From positions 1 through 38,566 of the forward strand of contig JAFWTH010000051.1 in NCBI GenBank assembly GCA_017518975.1: DNA of 38,566 nucleotides, read 5' to 3'. Below the pieces are notes generated by a model. That model was not told where the DNA came from. It worked only from the letters and a program-made list of their open reading frames with translations, and made no database searches. Positions 1-9,017 of the stretch are shown piece after piece. A program made the position numbers and the translations under genes. The stretch comes from Clostridia bacterium (lineage in GTDB: Bacteria; Bacillota; Clostridia; Oscillospirales; CAG-272). Every line of letters starts with the position of its first letter. Within the stretch, counting starts at the first letter, position 1.

Positions 1-163
1 AAAAATCATCTCCGGCAAAACTCTTCGACCCGGAGCGGATGATTATACGAGCAGATTTTCGCGCCGAGGACGCCGCCTTATAGACATAAGGCAAGGACGA
101 GAAACGAAAATATGCCGTATAGGCGCCGCTCCGGGCGGGTTAGGGTAACCCCTGTTACCCTAA
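1..163. repeat. Right-hand part of a structured dispersed element (window edge)
   Basis: Bases 1-73 are identical to 38494-38566. Joining the window end to its start gives an element of about 279 bases bounded by perfect 15-base inverted repeats, TTAGGGTAACAGGGG at 38378-38392 and CCCCTGTTACCCTAA at 149-163. Internal hairpins are visible: AATCATC/GATGATT (4-10 with 38-44), GCCTTAT/ATAAGGC (about 80-97), and TTAGGGTAAC/GTTACCCTAA (140-149 with 154-163). There is no open frame of note. This is most simply a non-coding MITE-like repeat at which assembly stopped; a circular molecule with one copy is the alternative. Confidence 0.7.
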
Positions 164-164
164 G

Positions 165-929
165 TTACCGTTTCTTGTACAGGAGCAGCTCGGGGTTTTT
201 GCCGCCCTCTTCGTAGGTGCAGATCAGAATGAAATCCATGCACGCGAGGACGCCGAAGCAGAACCCGTCGGCGATATCGCTCTCGAGCTGATTCCCGAGA
301 TACGTCGTCCCGTCGTTCAGGAATTTCGCTTTTGTTCCGTTCGGGAGAGGGTATTCGAGATTGACGTACGAGCCGACGAGAGCGTTCAGCTTTTCGAGCT
401 TCGGCATGCCCTCGATTCCGAGGGAGTTGATCTCGTCGATCAGCTGCTTTTTGAACTCCTCGAACTGTCCGTCGTCGCTGAGCTCTTCGTATCTCTTCCA
501 GTAGTCGAGAGTCGGAAGCACCTGCTTCATATACTCGCGCGCCTGTTCCTAGGTGAAGTTTTCGCTCGTCATGTGACCGACGCAGACGTTTATCAGATCG
601 TCCATGTCGTGATAGGTGTACGTGCCGTCGGCGTAGCACCACTTGCAGTAGTCCTCGTTGAGCGAGCCGTCCTTCTCGCGGCTGATGAGCGCGTCCTCGA
701 GCGGCATTCCGCAGCACTGGCAGACGAGACGGCGCGGCGCGCCGAGGAGCGTGTTGATAGACACGTCGAAGAGTTTCGACAAAAGCTTCAGAGTTTCGGT
801 GTTCGGGACCGTTTCTCCGTTCTCCCAGCGGGACACCGCCTGACGGGTAACGAAGACCTTTTCGGCGAGTTCGTCCTGAGAAAGACCGCTTTTAGTCCGC
901 AGATCGAGTATCACGTCTTTCGTTTCCAT
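165..929 (-). pseudogene. XRE regulator with zinc-ribbon and C-terminal domain, interrupted by an in-frame TAG
   Basis: Read from 929 downward, the first 126 residues contain an XRE helix-turn-helix (about residues 5-62, with the typical TRQAVSRWENG recognition helix) and a zinc ribbon with Cys70, Cys73, Cys95 and Cys98 (the CQCCGMP type, Pfam Zn_ribbon_2-like). A TAG at 549-551 then stops the frame, but the same frame continues without another stop for 126 more codons to the TAA at 165-167. The continuation EQAREYMKQVLPTL is what normally follows the zinc ribbon in this family, so one 253-residue protein has been split by a single nonsense change. The start is well supported by GGAGGT just upstream. 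It may be a real pseudogene, a strain polymorphism or a sequence error. TAG is used as a normal stop by two other genes here, so recoding is unlikely. Confidence 0.8.
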
Positions 930-955
930 AAGGTCACCTCCGTTTTGTTTTCTTC

Positions 956-984
956 ATTATACCGCCGCGGCGAGCAGGGCGCAA
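956..984 (-). promoter_or_regulatory. Promoter of the HTH/zinc-ribbon gene
   Basis: On the minus strand TTGCGC (979-984) is followed after 17 bases by a perfect TATAAT (956-961), about 25 bases upstream of the start codon and its GGAGGT site. Confidence 0.6.
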
Positions 985-1003
985 GCAACGCACTGTTGCC
1001 CCC

Positions 1004-1861
1004 TTATTTTCTGCGGGGAAGCAGGAAAAGCATCGACGTGCGATCTTTGTATTCTTTATAGTCGGGACGGCGCTCGGCGTTGTGCTTTTCCATCATCGGT
1101 ATCGAGACGATGAGGAAAAGAACGATGATCGTGACGAACCCCGCGCCGAGATACCACCTGTCGGGACAGAGCGCCGCGTAATAGACGAACAGCCCGGTCC
1201 AAAAGCTCATTTCGCCGAGATAGTTCGGGTGGCGGGAGTATTTCCAGACCGAAACGTCACACGTTCTCCGCTCGCCTTTATGTTCTCTCAGAAAACCGTG
1301 GATCGCTCTGTCCGATACAAACTCGAGCGCCACCGCCGCGATCATGATCGCAAGACCGATCAGGGAGAGCGGCGAGAGGGCGGTCTCGCGGATCGCGAGA
1401 AGTCCGTTCACGAGGCCGAGATAAACGACGATCGTCGGTACGAAATGAAGGCCGAAGAAGCTGACCAGGAGAAACAGGGGAGTCGGGAGTTTTTCCCGAT
1501 ACTGCGCATACCGCCAGTCCTCGTTGCCTATGCCTTTGTACGTAACGTACCAGTTTACGGTAAGACGGACCGCCCACAGCGTTACCGCTCCGAGGATGAT
1601 GAACGAATTCACGTTCAGGCAATTGTATTTGATCATCGCCAGCAGCAGGAGGACGGGCGGCTCGACGCTCCAGTACGGGTCGTAGACCGACACGTCCCTG
1701 AGGGCGCACGATGCGATGAATACCGCGAGCGTCGCGACGGCGGTGAATACCGCGGAGGCGATCAGGATATCGTCGATCGCGGAGAAAGGCACCGCCGCGA
1801 TCCCGAAAGCGGCGAGGTAGATCGCCGCGTTGAAGAGAAGTCCTTTTCGTTTTTCGTTCAT
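1004..1861 (-). CDS. DUF1295 / steroid 5-alpha-reductase-like membrane protein
   Basis: A 285-residue integral membrane protein with about seven hydrophobic segments. The C-terminal third carries WKYSRHPNYLGE followed by an aromatic membrane segment and then EKHNAERRPDYKEYKDRTS, the signature of the DUF1295 / isoprenylcysteine methyltransferase / steroid reductase fold. Members bind NADPH or S-adenosylmethionine at the membrane. The substrate cannot be told from sequence; a lipid is plausible because the gene lies only 20 bases after the stop of a PlsC-like acyltransferase and probably shares its transcript. The start has an AAGGG ribosome site. Length is normal for the family. The family call is firm and the exact reaction unknown. 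Confidence 0.85.
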   Translation of the reverse strand: MNEKRKGLLFNAAIYLAAFGIAAVPFSAIDDILIASAVFTAVATLAVFIASCALRDVSVYDPYWSVEPPVLLLLAMIKYNCLNVNSFIILGAVTLWAVRLTVNWYVTYKGIGNEDWRYAQYREKLPTPLFLLVSFFGLHFVPTIVVYLGLVNGLLAIRETALSPLSLIGLAIMIAAVALEFVSDRAIHGFLREHKGERRTCDVSVWKYSRHPNYLGEMSFWTGLFVYYAALCPDRWYLGAGFVTIIVLFLIVSIPMMEKHNAERRPDYKEYKDRTSMLFLLPRRK

Positions 1862-1881
1862 AGAGCGTCCCTTTTCCTTTT

Positions 1882-3210
1882 TTATTTGGCGTCAACACCG
1901 AGTTCACGCCCCTCGTACATCCAGTCGTTCCACGGGAAATTCTTCCAGGTGTTGAAATGCAGGCGGTGCATTTCTTCGGTTATGAGGAGCATTTTTCCGA
2001 CCGATCGGCGGTCGGGAGTGAATTCGTAAAACTCCGAGTCGACGTAGAACGAGAACTTAGCCGTGCTCGTCATTACGACGAGAGAATAATAAGTCGCGTA
2101 GCTAAGATCGAAGTTCCACTCCTCGCCGAGTTTCGTTCCTCTGAAATGGATACCGGAGTGATCGAAGGTAAGCTCGCCTTCGCCGCACTCCTCGCTCGTC
2201 TTCATCTTGTTCAGGTATTTGTTGGGAGGCAGATATCCGATCCTCACGTGTTCCGAGAACGAATAGTCCGGGTCTTTCCTTATTTCGTCGATGATATTCA
2301 CCCGTTCGAGTTCGACCCATTTCGACGGCGTTTCGGGCAGGACGCATTCGGCGTCGAACGGCTCGAACTCATAGTAGTCGTTCATCCTCGCGCCGTTGCC
2401 GCATGACGCGCACTTTATCACGTCGCCGGACGCGGTCATCGACAGATCGCTCCCGCAGCGCGGGCATCTGTAGCAGATCTCGTCGAGGTGCTCGCAGCTC
2501 CTTCCGTGCATATCCCATTTTATCCGGTTTTTTATGCCCCACTCGTAGTCGTCGTGGCGGAAGACCTCGTTGAGTTTTTCCTCGATATCCTCCCCGCTCA
2601 TTGTCTCAAGTTGTTCGGGGGTGAAAAGCTTGTAAAGACGGGCTTCCGTTCTCCCTTTTCTCTCTTCGAGGAAGTGCTTCGTGCTCGTCAGGTACTGGCC
2701 GCGCATCTCGAGAAAGTAAACGGGGACCTTGTAGTGCTTCAGAAACTTGCCGGAACCGGGGACGACCGGCTGGTTCGTCCCGTAGATCGAACTCATACCC
2801 TCGGGACTCATCGCCACCGCGCCTCCCTGCGAGATGATCGAGCTTATCGCCTTGATCCCGCCGCGGTCGAGCGTGAACACCTTTTTCGGGAGGATCCGGT
2901 TGAGGCGGAAAACGGTGTGAAGATGACCTCTGAAAAACTCGCTGTATCCCGCGACCATATTGTATCTTCTCGGATACGCGGCTTTCATCGTAAAAAGGTG
3001 ATCGAGGCGCGACAGATGGTTCCATACGATGAAGCACGCGCCCTTTTCTTCGTTGATATCGTCGATAACTTCAATATGCGGATTGTATTTAGGGAGCAGA
3101 ACGGTCGACCCGATCAGATTGTAAAGCCCGGTAACAAACCTTCCGGGCGTTTTGTATTTCCTGTTTTTCAGTTTTTCCTGCAGAGTCGGTCTTGCTTTTT
3201 TATCGTTCAT
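1882..3210 (-). CDS. PlsC-like 1-acyl-glycerol-phosphate acyltransferase with C-terminal zinc ribbon
   Basis: A 442-residue protein. The N-terminal half has the acyltransferase HX4D motif (NHLSRLD, His65 and Asp70) and the later PEG motif (residues 136-138), so it should transfer an acyl chain from a thioester donor to a lipid or lipid-like acceptor at the membrane. Residues 249-270 form a zinc ribbon, CxxC-x14-CxxC, which ordinary PlsC lacks; the roughly 170 residues after it are unassigned. First gene of a probable two-gene lipid operon with the DUF1295 protein. The start is only moderately certain, because AGGAG lies very close to the ATG and a second weak site, CGGAG, lies further up. Confidence 0.8.
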   Translation of the reverse strand: MNDKKARPTLQEKLKNRKYKTPGRFVTGLYNLIGSTVLLPKYNPHIEVIDDINEEKGACFIVWNHLSRLDHLFTMKAAYPRRYNMVAGYSEFFRGHLHTVFRLNRILPKKVFTLDRGGIKAISSIISQGGAVAMSPEGMSSIYGTNQPVVPGSGKFLKHYKVPVYFLEMRGQYLTSTKHFLEERKGRTEARLYKLFTPEQLETMSGEDIEEKLNEVFRHDDYEWGIKNRIKWDMHGRSCEHLDEICYRCPRCGSDLSMTASGDVIKCASCGNGARMNDYYEFEPFDAECVLPETPSKWVELERVNIIDEIRKDPDYSFSEHVRIGYLPPNKYLNKMKTSEECGEGELTFDHSGIHFRGTKLGEEWNFDLSYATYYSLVVMTSTAKFSFYVDSEFYEFTPDRRSVGKMLLITEEMHRLHFNTWKNFPWNDWMYEGRELGVDAK

Positions 3211-3240
3211 TCTCCTGAGGCTCCGGTCGATTTTTCTTCT

Positions 3241-3269
3241 ATTTTACTATAGCGTGGAATGGAAATCAA
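3241..3269 (-). promoter_or_regulatory. Promoter of the acyltransferase operon
   Basis: On the minus strand TTGATT (3264-3269), a 17-base spacer and TAAAAT (3241-3246) lie about 30 bases upstream of the acyltransferase start. It is back to back with the promoter of the first SLH/beta-helix gene. Confidence 0.5.
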
Positions 3270-3280
3270 CAACTATTTCC

Positions 3281-3309
3281 TTGCTTTTTAAAACTCCGTT
3301 TGATATAAT
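3281..3309 (+). promoter_or_regulatory. Promoter of SLH/beta-helix gene 1
   Basis: TTGCTT (3281-3286), a 17-base spacer and a perfect TATAAT (3304-3309), 33 bases before the ATG at 3343. An inverted pair GGAAAT/ATTTCC (3261-3266 and 3275-3280) lies just upstream, between the two divergent promoters, and could be an operator. Confidence 0.65.
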
Positions 3310-3342
3310 TGAACCGAAAAAAGACCGGAAAGGGATATCGTT

Positions 3343-6078
3343 ATGAAAAAACTGTTTTCGATCATCACAGCGCTCATTATGGCGGTCTCCGCTTTTGCCG
3401 CGGCGATCCCCGCTGCGGCAGTAAGGGTTGAGTTTTCCGACGTCGCGGAATCGAGGTGGAGTTATCGTTCCATCGTGTATGCCGTTGAACACGGATATAT
3501 GCAGGGCGTCGGAGACGGAAAATTCGATCCCGCCGGTCGCCTTACCAGAGGAATGGTCGCGACGGTTCTGTGGCGCAGAGAAGGATCTCCGAAGCCGACC
3601 GCTCCAAGCGGCTTTTCGGACGTACCCGCCGGCGCGTGGTACGCCGACGCCGTGGCGTGGGCGAAGGAGACGGGAGTCGTGAACGGAATGACGGCGACGA
3701 CCTTCTCTCCGAACGGATATATCACCCGCGAGCAGCTCGCGGCAATGCTTTTCCGGTTTTCGTCAAGCGCGCCGGTATCCGTGCCCGAGCGCGCGGATCT
3801 GACTCCGTTTGCGGATGATGAAAAGACGTCCGGATGGGCAAAAGAGTCGCTTGAATGGGCGGTCGAAGCGGATCTGATAAACGGGACCGACGGAAATCGT
3901 CTCGCGCCGGAGGGATTTGCCACGCGCGAGCAGTTCGCTGCCATTATGGAGAGATACGACGCTTCCTTCAACCTTGCGTATACGGATCCCGTTATCCGTA
4001 CTCATTTTACGGAGCCGGAATATCCCCTCGTAAAGAACGCGGACGTCTACGTTTCAACGACCGGATCGGATGATAACGACGGAACGTTTGAGCATCCTTT
4101 GGCTACGTGGAACAAAGCGGTCGAAGCGGTGCGCGAACTCAAAAAGACGAAGACCGACGATATCACGGTCGCATTCATGGCGGGAGAATACGGTCCGCTG
4201 TCTCTCAAACTGACGGCGGAAGACTCGGGGGACGAGACGCAGAGGATAACGTACTGCAAGTACGGCGACGGAGACGTCGTTTTCGACAACGGCACGCACG
4301 TAAGGGAAGACGAATTCGTACCGCTGTCCGACGCGGAAAAAGAACTGTTCTCCGCCAAAGCCGCGGACAAGATCAGAAAAGCGGACGTGACGGGAAAACT
4401 CGACGGTTTCTACGTCACCGATCTCGTTCTCTCCGAAAACGGAGAGATGACCGTCGCCCGCTACCCGAACAAGTATTACGACGGTACGGACGCTCTGCTT
4501 CAGGGCGGCCACACGGTGGACGAGAGCCACATCCGCGTTTACAATCAAGTTCTCAGAAACAGAATATTGAAATACAAGTCGAGAGAAGGACTTTACCTTT
4601 ACGGATACATCACGCTCGGATGGTACAAGGACTACATCGAAACCGACGAAAGCTATATCGATCCCGAGACGGGCGATCCCGTATTCCACGTGTCCAACCT
4701 GGACAGGACCAGGGGCAGTAATCTGCGCCTGGGAGAGGGATTCGAGACTGATTTTTATCAGATGGCGATCATCAACATTCCGGAGGAACTCGACGGAGAG
4801 GGAGAATTCATCCTCTCGCGCGACAAAAATACCCTTTACGTTTACGATCCCAAGGGAGATTACGTTTTTCTGAACGAGGGCGATATGATCACGATGGATC
4901 ACGCCGACAATATCTCCTTCGTCGGGCTGACGCTCAAAAACACGCTTTCGATGATAATCGCCGCCGAACATTCGCACGGTATCACGATCGACGGATGCCG
5001 GATCAGCGGGAGCGGAGCTCACGAGGCAGTCTCTTTCAGACACTGCGACGAGGGAAGACGGTACGATATAACCGTCAGGAACTGCGAGTTTTCATTCACG
5101 GCGGCGACGGCGCTTGAAGTCAACGTCGGATACGATCTCGATCAGGTGCGCGACACGAATCTGCTGTTCACGAGTTCCGACGGGGTCCTGATCGATAACA
5201 ACCTCTTCACCCGCACGAGTCTGACGATGGGCAACTGCGGCGCGGTCGCGGTCCACGTTTTCGGGCCTACGGTATCGCACAACGAATTCACACGGTGCTA
5301 CTGGGAGGGCATAGACTTCCGCGGTTCGGTCAATATGACGGCGGAATACAACGTTTTCAACGGAGTCTGCTGGAACGGCGACGATACCGGTATGATCAAC
5401 AACTGGTACAGCATCGACCGGTGCGGCAACGTGGTGAGATACAACCTGTTCATGTCGACGCTCGGAGGGTCGGTCAACGGATGCTTCGCGCTTTATCTCG
5501 ACGACACGACGGGCACGTCCGTCTATTCCAATATCTTCTACGACGTATCCGTGACGGCGATGAACAACGGCGTGTGCAAGTACAACACGTTCTGCGACAA
5601 CATCATCATCAATCCCCGGAGTTCCGAAGGGATCGGGTGTGACTACAGAACGGGCGGAACGGAGGGCGTCGCCGCGAGGATGGAGGAATACGGCGATCCG
5701 TCCTCTCTGCTCACGTACGGCGGACGAAACAGATGGGTGAACGTGTTCGCTCTCTTCGACGAACATCCGGAATACAGGGAGAAAGCCGGAGAACGCTGGG
5801 ACGGATTCTTCAAAATCACGACCGACGTCGAAAAGTGGAACACGCCGGAATACTGCCTGAACAACTCGCTCGTCATTACGGGCAACCGCGAGATCAACGC
5901 GAACGGGACGGAAAGCGAATACAACGAACTTATAAGAAGATATTCGGTGATCGAGGACAACATATATTACGCTTCGACGGAGAATCCTCTGTTCATCAAT
6001 CCCTCGCGCGGAGACTACCGTCTCAAGGACGGAGCCGACGTTCCGGACGTGCATTTTGAAGAGATGGGTCGTTATTGA
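3343..6078 (+). CDS. SLH-anchored right-handed beta-helix protein 1 (GH141-like)
   Basis: A 911-residue exported protein. A Sec signal peptide covers about residues 1-27, three SLH domains about 30-83, 90-142 and 155-208 (wall anchoring through secondary cell-wall polymer), and a long beta-helix region begins near 232 with YVSTTGSDDNDG and runs to the end. GH141-type landmarks are an AEDSG stretch followed by YCKYGDG, ARYPNKY-DGTD, a FVGLTLKN-type turn, an acidic GDDTG (Asp680, Asp681) and LYLDD (Asp720, Asp721) about 40 residues later. GH141 includes fucosidase and xylanase members, so a surface glycosidase on plant glycan is likely but the substrate is open. Oddities: the middle position of the conserved D-G-G is Thr here, and the GRDN motif kept by the five paralogues is lost. 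It has its own promoter and is followed by a MITE-like repeat. Confidence 0.85.
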   Translation: MKKLFSIITALIMAVSAFAAAIPAAAVRVEFSDVAESRWSYRSIVYAVEHGYMQGVGDGKFDPAGRLTRGMVATVLWRREGSPKPTAPSGFSDVPAGAWYADAVAWAKETGVVNGMTATTFSPNGYITREQLAAMLFRFSSSAPVSVPERADLTPFADDEKTSGWAKESLEWAVEADLINGTDGNRLAPEGFATREQFAAIMERYDASFNLAYTDPVIRTHFTEPEYPLVKNADVYVSTTGSDDNDGTFEHPLATWNKAVEAVRELKKTKTDDITVAFMAGEYGPLSLKLTAEDSGDETQRITYCKYGDGDVVFDNGTHVREDEFVPLSDAEKELFSAKAADKIRKADVTGKLDGFYVTDLVLSENGEMTVARYPNKYYDGTDALLQGGHTVDESHIRVYNQVLRNRILKYKSREGLYLYGYITLGWYKDYIETDESYIDPETGDPVFHVSNLDRTRGSNLRLGEGFETDFYQMAIINIPEELDGEGEFILSRDKNTLYVYDPKGDYVFLNEGDMITMDHADNISFVGLTLKNTLSMIIAAEHSHGITIDGCRISGSGAHEAVSFRHCDEGRRYDITVRNCEFSFTAATALEVNVGYDLDQVRDTNLLFTSSDGVLIDNNLFTRTSLTMGNCGAVAVHVFGPTVSHNEFTRCYWEGIDFRGSVNMTAEYNVFNGVCWNGDDTGMINNWYSIDRCGNVVRYNLFMSTLGGSVNGCFALYLDDTTGTSVYSNIFYDVSVTAMNNGVCKYNTFCDNIIINPRSSEGIGCDYRTGGTEGVAARMEEYGDPSSLLTYGGRNRWVNVFALFDEHPEYREKAGERWDGFFKITTDVEKWNTPEYCLNNSLVITGNREINANGTESEYNELIRRYSVIEDNIYYASTENPLFINPSRGDYRLKDGADVPDVHFEEMGRY

Positions 6079-6088
6079 TCGCGATATA

Positions 6089-6220
6089 GCCTTCCCCTTG
6101 AGGGGAAGGTGGGTCCGAAGGACCCGGATGAGGTGAGAAAACAAAAGCCGTGATCACCTCATCAGTCAAATTTTCCGGCTTTGCCGGAAGATTTGACAGC
6201 TTCCCCTCGAGGGGAAGCCT
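6089..6220. repeat. MITE-like palindromic repeat, copy A
   Basis: Two near-palindromes bound the element: CCTTCCCCTTGAGGGGAAGG (6090-6109) and GCTTCCCCTCGAGGGGAAGC (6199-6218). Between them lie a GATGAGGTGA/TCACCTCATC inverted pair and a strong hairpin, GTCAAATTTTCCGGC with GCCGGAAGATTTGAC (about 6164-6196). It is non-coding. It sits 11 bases after the stop of beta-helix gene 1 and before gene 2, the same relative position as copy B at 20511. Repeats of this look are typically dispersed in clostridial genomes. When transcribed it would fold and may insulate or terminate. Confidence 0.8.
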
Positions 6221-6300
6221 AGGCGACACCCGGGAAGAAACCGAATAATCATTTTCCATTTTCAGTTTTCCATTGTCAATTCATCCGGAGGACGTGCAGT

Positions 6301-9015
6301 ATGAAAAAAATCATCTCCTTATTCATTGCGATAGTTATGCTCGCCGCTGCGATCGCCGTCGCTTTGCCTGTATCGGCAAAAAGCGTTTTTTCGGACGTCG
6401 AGGACGGCAGATGGAGCGCGTCGTCGATCTCATACGCCGTGAATAACGGATACATGAACGGCGTCGGGGGCGGAAAGTTTGATCCGACGGGATCTCTCAC
6501 CCGCGCGATGGTCGCGACGGTTCTGTGGCGCAGAGAAGGATCTCCGAAGCCGACCGCTCCGAGCGGCTTTTCGGACGTACCCGCCGGCGCTTGGTACGCC
6601 GACGCCGTGGCGTGGGCGAAGGAGACGGGAGTCGTGAACGGGATGACGGCGACGACCTTCTCTCCGAACGGATATATCACCCGCGAGCAGCTCGCGACGA
6701 TGCTCTTCCGGTTTTCGTCGAGCGCGCCGGTCTCCGTACCGGAGCGCGCGGATCTGACTCCATTTGCGGATGATGAAAAGACGTCCGGATGGGCAAAAGA
6801 GTCGCTTGAATGGGCGGTCGAAGCGGGGCTGATCAACGGTACGGACGGAAACCGTCTTCTGCCGTCGGGCAACGCCACCCGCGAGCAGTTCGCAGCGATA
6901 ATCGAACGTTACGACAACTCGTTCAGACTCACGTACAACGAGCCCGTCGTTCAGTCTCACTACACGGAGAAAGAATACCCGAAGGCCGACGGCGCGGACT
7001 TTTTTGTCAGTCCGTCCGGATCGGATGAAAACGACGGCTCATTTGAGCGTCCCTTTGCGTCTTTTGAAAGATCGGTCGTGGCGGTCAGAGAACTCAAAAA
7101 GACGAAGACGAGCGACATCACCGTCGCTTTCATGGGAGGTACGTACCCGTCCCTTTCCGCCGTTCTGACGGCGGAGGATTCGGGATCGCCCGGGCAGAGG
7201 ATCACGTATTGCGCTTACGGAGACGGAGAACCGGTCTTCAAGGGAGGGGTCACTTTCACGGCGGACGAATTCTCGGATCTCACCGCGGAAGAGGCGGCGC
7301 GCTTCACCGCAAAGGCGGCGCAGAAGATCCGGAAGATCAATCTGGGCGCGATGGTAAATGATATATCACATTTCAGGATGTACGGCGAGGATGGGATCCT
7401 TTACCCCGCGAGATACCCGAATAAATACCCCGACGGGACGGACCAGCTGATCATGGCTGCGACCACCGTGTCTCACGACGAGATGATGATAAACCAAAGG
7501 ATCATGAAAAACAAGCTTGAGGGTTACGCCGACAGAGCGGGCCTCAAAATATACGGCTTTCTAACGTACGGCTGGCATAAGGAGACTCTCTCGGTCGGCG
7601 ATTACGATCCGGAGACCGGGATCTTCAACGTGCCCGACGCGTCCTCTTCGTATTTCGCTCAGCTTTCCGGCGCGCCCGGGCTCCGATACATGGCTGAACA
7701 GGACGGAGGCGTCTATACCAAGGAAGACGTTACGTTTGCGTTCGTGAACATGCCTGAGGATCTCGATTACGACGGAGAGTATATACTCGACGAGAGCACC
7801 GGAACTCTTTACGTATACAACCCGAAGGGGGAATACGTGATCCCTCAGGAGACGACGAATATCAGACTGTTCGACGCGAACTGCATCACTCTCCGCGGAT
7901 TTACCTTCCTCGGGTCTGTGGATGCTCCGGTCAGAGCGACTTCCTCGTGCGGGCTGTATCTTGACGACTGCAGATTCAAAGTGACCGCCGGAAACGAGTT
8001 CGTCGTCGTTGAGAGGGCGGTCAGGGGGACCGACCTCGACTTCCGCCTCACCGGTTGTGAGTTCGAGATGGCGCCGTATATGGCAGTAAGAGTACATCCT
8101 CAGCAGAACGGCGCAGACAGATTCGACTACCCTGTCACCGGGGTCTACGACAACAACCGTTTCTCAAAGATCGGGATCGGGCAGGACGGCGGCGTCGCGC
8201 TGTTCATCAGAGATCACGATTCGGCGCGTATATCGCACAACGAATTCGAGGACTGCGCTCGTTACGCGATCACGTACGGCGGGTGCAACAATCTTATCAT
8301 AGAATACAACGTCTTCAGAAGATGTATGTACAACTCCGACGACGGAGGCGTGATCTATAACGGCAACGACAGGGAAGAATACAACAACGTGGTTCGGTAT
8401 AATCTTTTCCTGCCCACAAGCTGGTACGGTATGTATGTTGACGACGGAGGAGTCGGAGTCGAGGCTTACGGCAACCTCTTTTACGAGGTCGGCTCGTCGA
8501 TGGTCGTCCACGACGGACGGGACAACTCCCTGCACGACAACGTTCTCATAAATTCAGGGGTATCCATTACGTACGGTATGTATCAGGAGTTTTTGAACGA
8601 TCTGAATTCGGGAAGAGCGGATTTCACGAGCGGCGAATCGCGCTGGTTCGGATTCTACCAAAGCTGGCTCGATCTTTTCCGTAAGATCGAGTCGAATGAG
8701 AAATACAGGGAAACGCTCATGAGGGAAAGGCCGGAAGTCTTTGATCTGTCGACGGATCCCTCCGACGCGCTCAGCGTCGATTTCGTGCTTTCCCAGTACA
8801 ACGTTCTGAAGAACAACGTGTCCCTGACGAAGGACACGGAGACCGACGTCTTTGCGCCCAATGCGATCCTGAAGGATCACGTCGTTTCCGAAGGGAACAG
8901 GATATACGGATTGAATGATAATCCGATCTTCGTCAACCCGACGAAGGGAGATTACCGCATAAAGGACGGTGCCGACTTTATGGATATCCATTTTGATATT
9001 ATCGGAAGGTATTGA
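6301..9015 (+). CDS. SLH-anchored right-handed beta-helix protein 2 (GH141-like)
   Basis: 904 residues: signal peptide to about residue 23, SLH domains about 27-80, 87-139 and 152-205, beta-helix from about 232. Candidate active-site acids are in NSDDGGVIY (Asp680, Asp681) and YVDDGG (Asp714, Asp715), and the following HDGRDN is intact. About 330 bases of its SLH region differ from gene 1 at only around 16 positions by eye, while the helix domains are strongly diverged. The ATG has GGAGG nine bases upstream. No clear promoter was found between the MITE and the start, so expression may come from gene 1 read-through or from the AT-rich stretch 6246-6285. Gene 3 follows without a gap. Family confident, substrate unknown. 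Confidence 0.85.
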   Translation: MKKIISLFIAIVMLAAAIAVALPVSAKSVFSDVEDGRWSASSISYAVNNGYMNGVGGGKFDPTGSLTRAMVATVLWRREGSPKPTAPSGFSDVPAGAWYADAVAWAKETGVVNGMTATTFSPNGYITREQLATMLFRFSSSAPVSVPERADLTPFADDEKTSGWAKESLEWAVEAGLINGTDGNRLLPSGNATREQFAAIIERYDNSFRLTYNEPVVQSHYTEKEYPKADGADFFVSPSGSDENDGSFERPFASFERSVVAVRELKKTKTSDITVAFMGGTYPSLSAVLTAEDSGSPGQRITYCAYGDGEPVFKGGVTFTADEFSDLTAEEAARFTAKAAQKIRKINLGAMVNDISHFRMYGEDGILYPARYPNKYPDGTDQLIMAATTVSHDEMMINQRIMKNKLEGYADRAGLKIYGFLTYGWHKETLSVGDYDPETGIFNVPDASSSYFAQLSGAPGLRYMAEQDGGVYTKEDVTFAFVNMPEDLDYDGEYILDESTGTLYVYNPKGEYVIPQETTNIRLFDANCITLRGFTFLGSVDAPVRATSSCGLYLDDCRFKVTAGNEFVVVERAVRGTDLDFRLTGCEFEMAPYMAVRVHPQQNGADRFDYPVTGVYDNNRFSKIGIGQDGGVALFIRDHDSARISHNEFEDCARYAITYGGCNNLIIEYNVFRRCMYNSDDGGVIYNGNDREEYNNVVRYNLFLPTSWYGMYVDDGGVGVEAYGNLFYEVGSSMVVHDGRDNSLHDNVLINSGVSITYGMYQEFLNDLNSGRADFTSGESRWFGFYQSWLDLFRKIESNEKYRETLMRERPEVFDLSTDPSDALSVDFVLSQYNVLKNNVSLTKDTETDVFAPNAILKDHVVSEGNRIYGLNDNPIFVNPTKGDYRIKDGADFMDIHFDIIGRY

Positions 9016-9017
9016 TG

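Noticed and set aside
165-929. TAG recoded as an amino acid
   Set aside because: Genes ending at 13325 and 37144 use TAG as an ordinary stop, and only one gene would benefit from recoding.
6089-6220. CRISPR-like or riboswitch structure
   Set aside because: The palindromes match a dispersed MITE-type repeat with a second copy at 20511; there are no regular spacers and no ligand-binding pattern.
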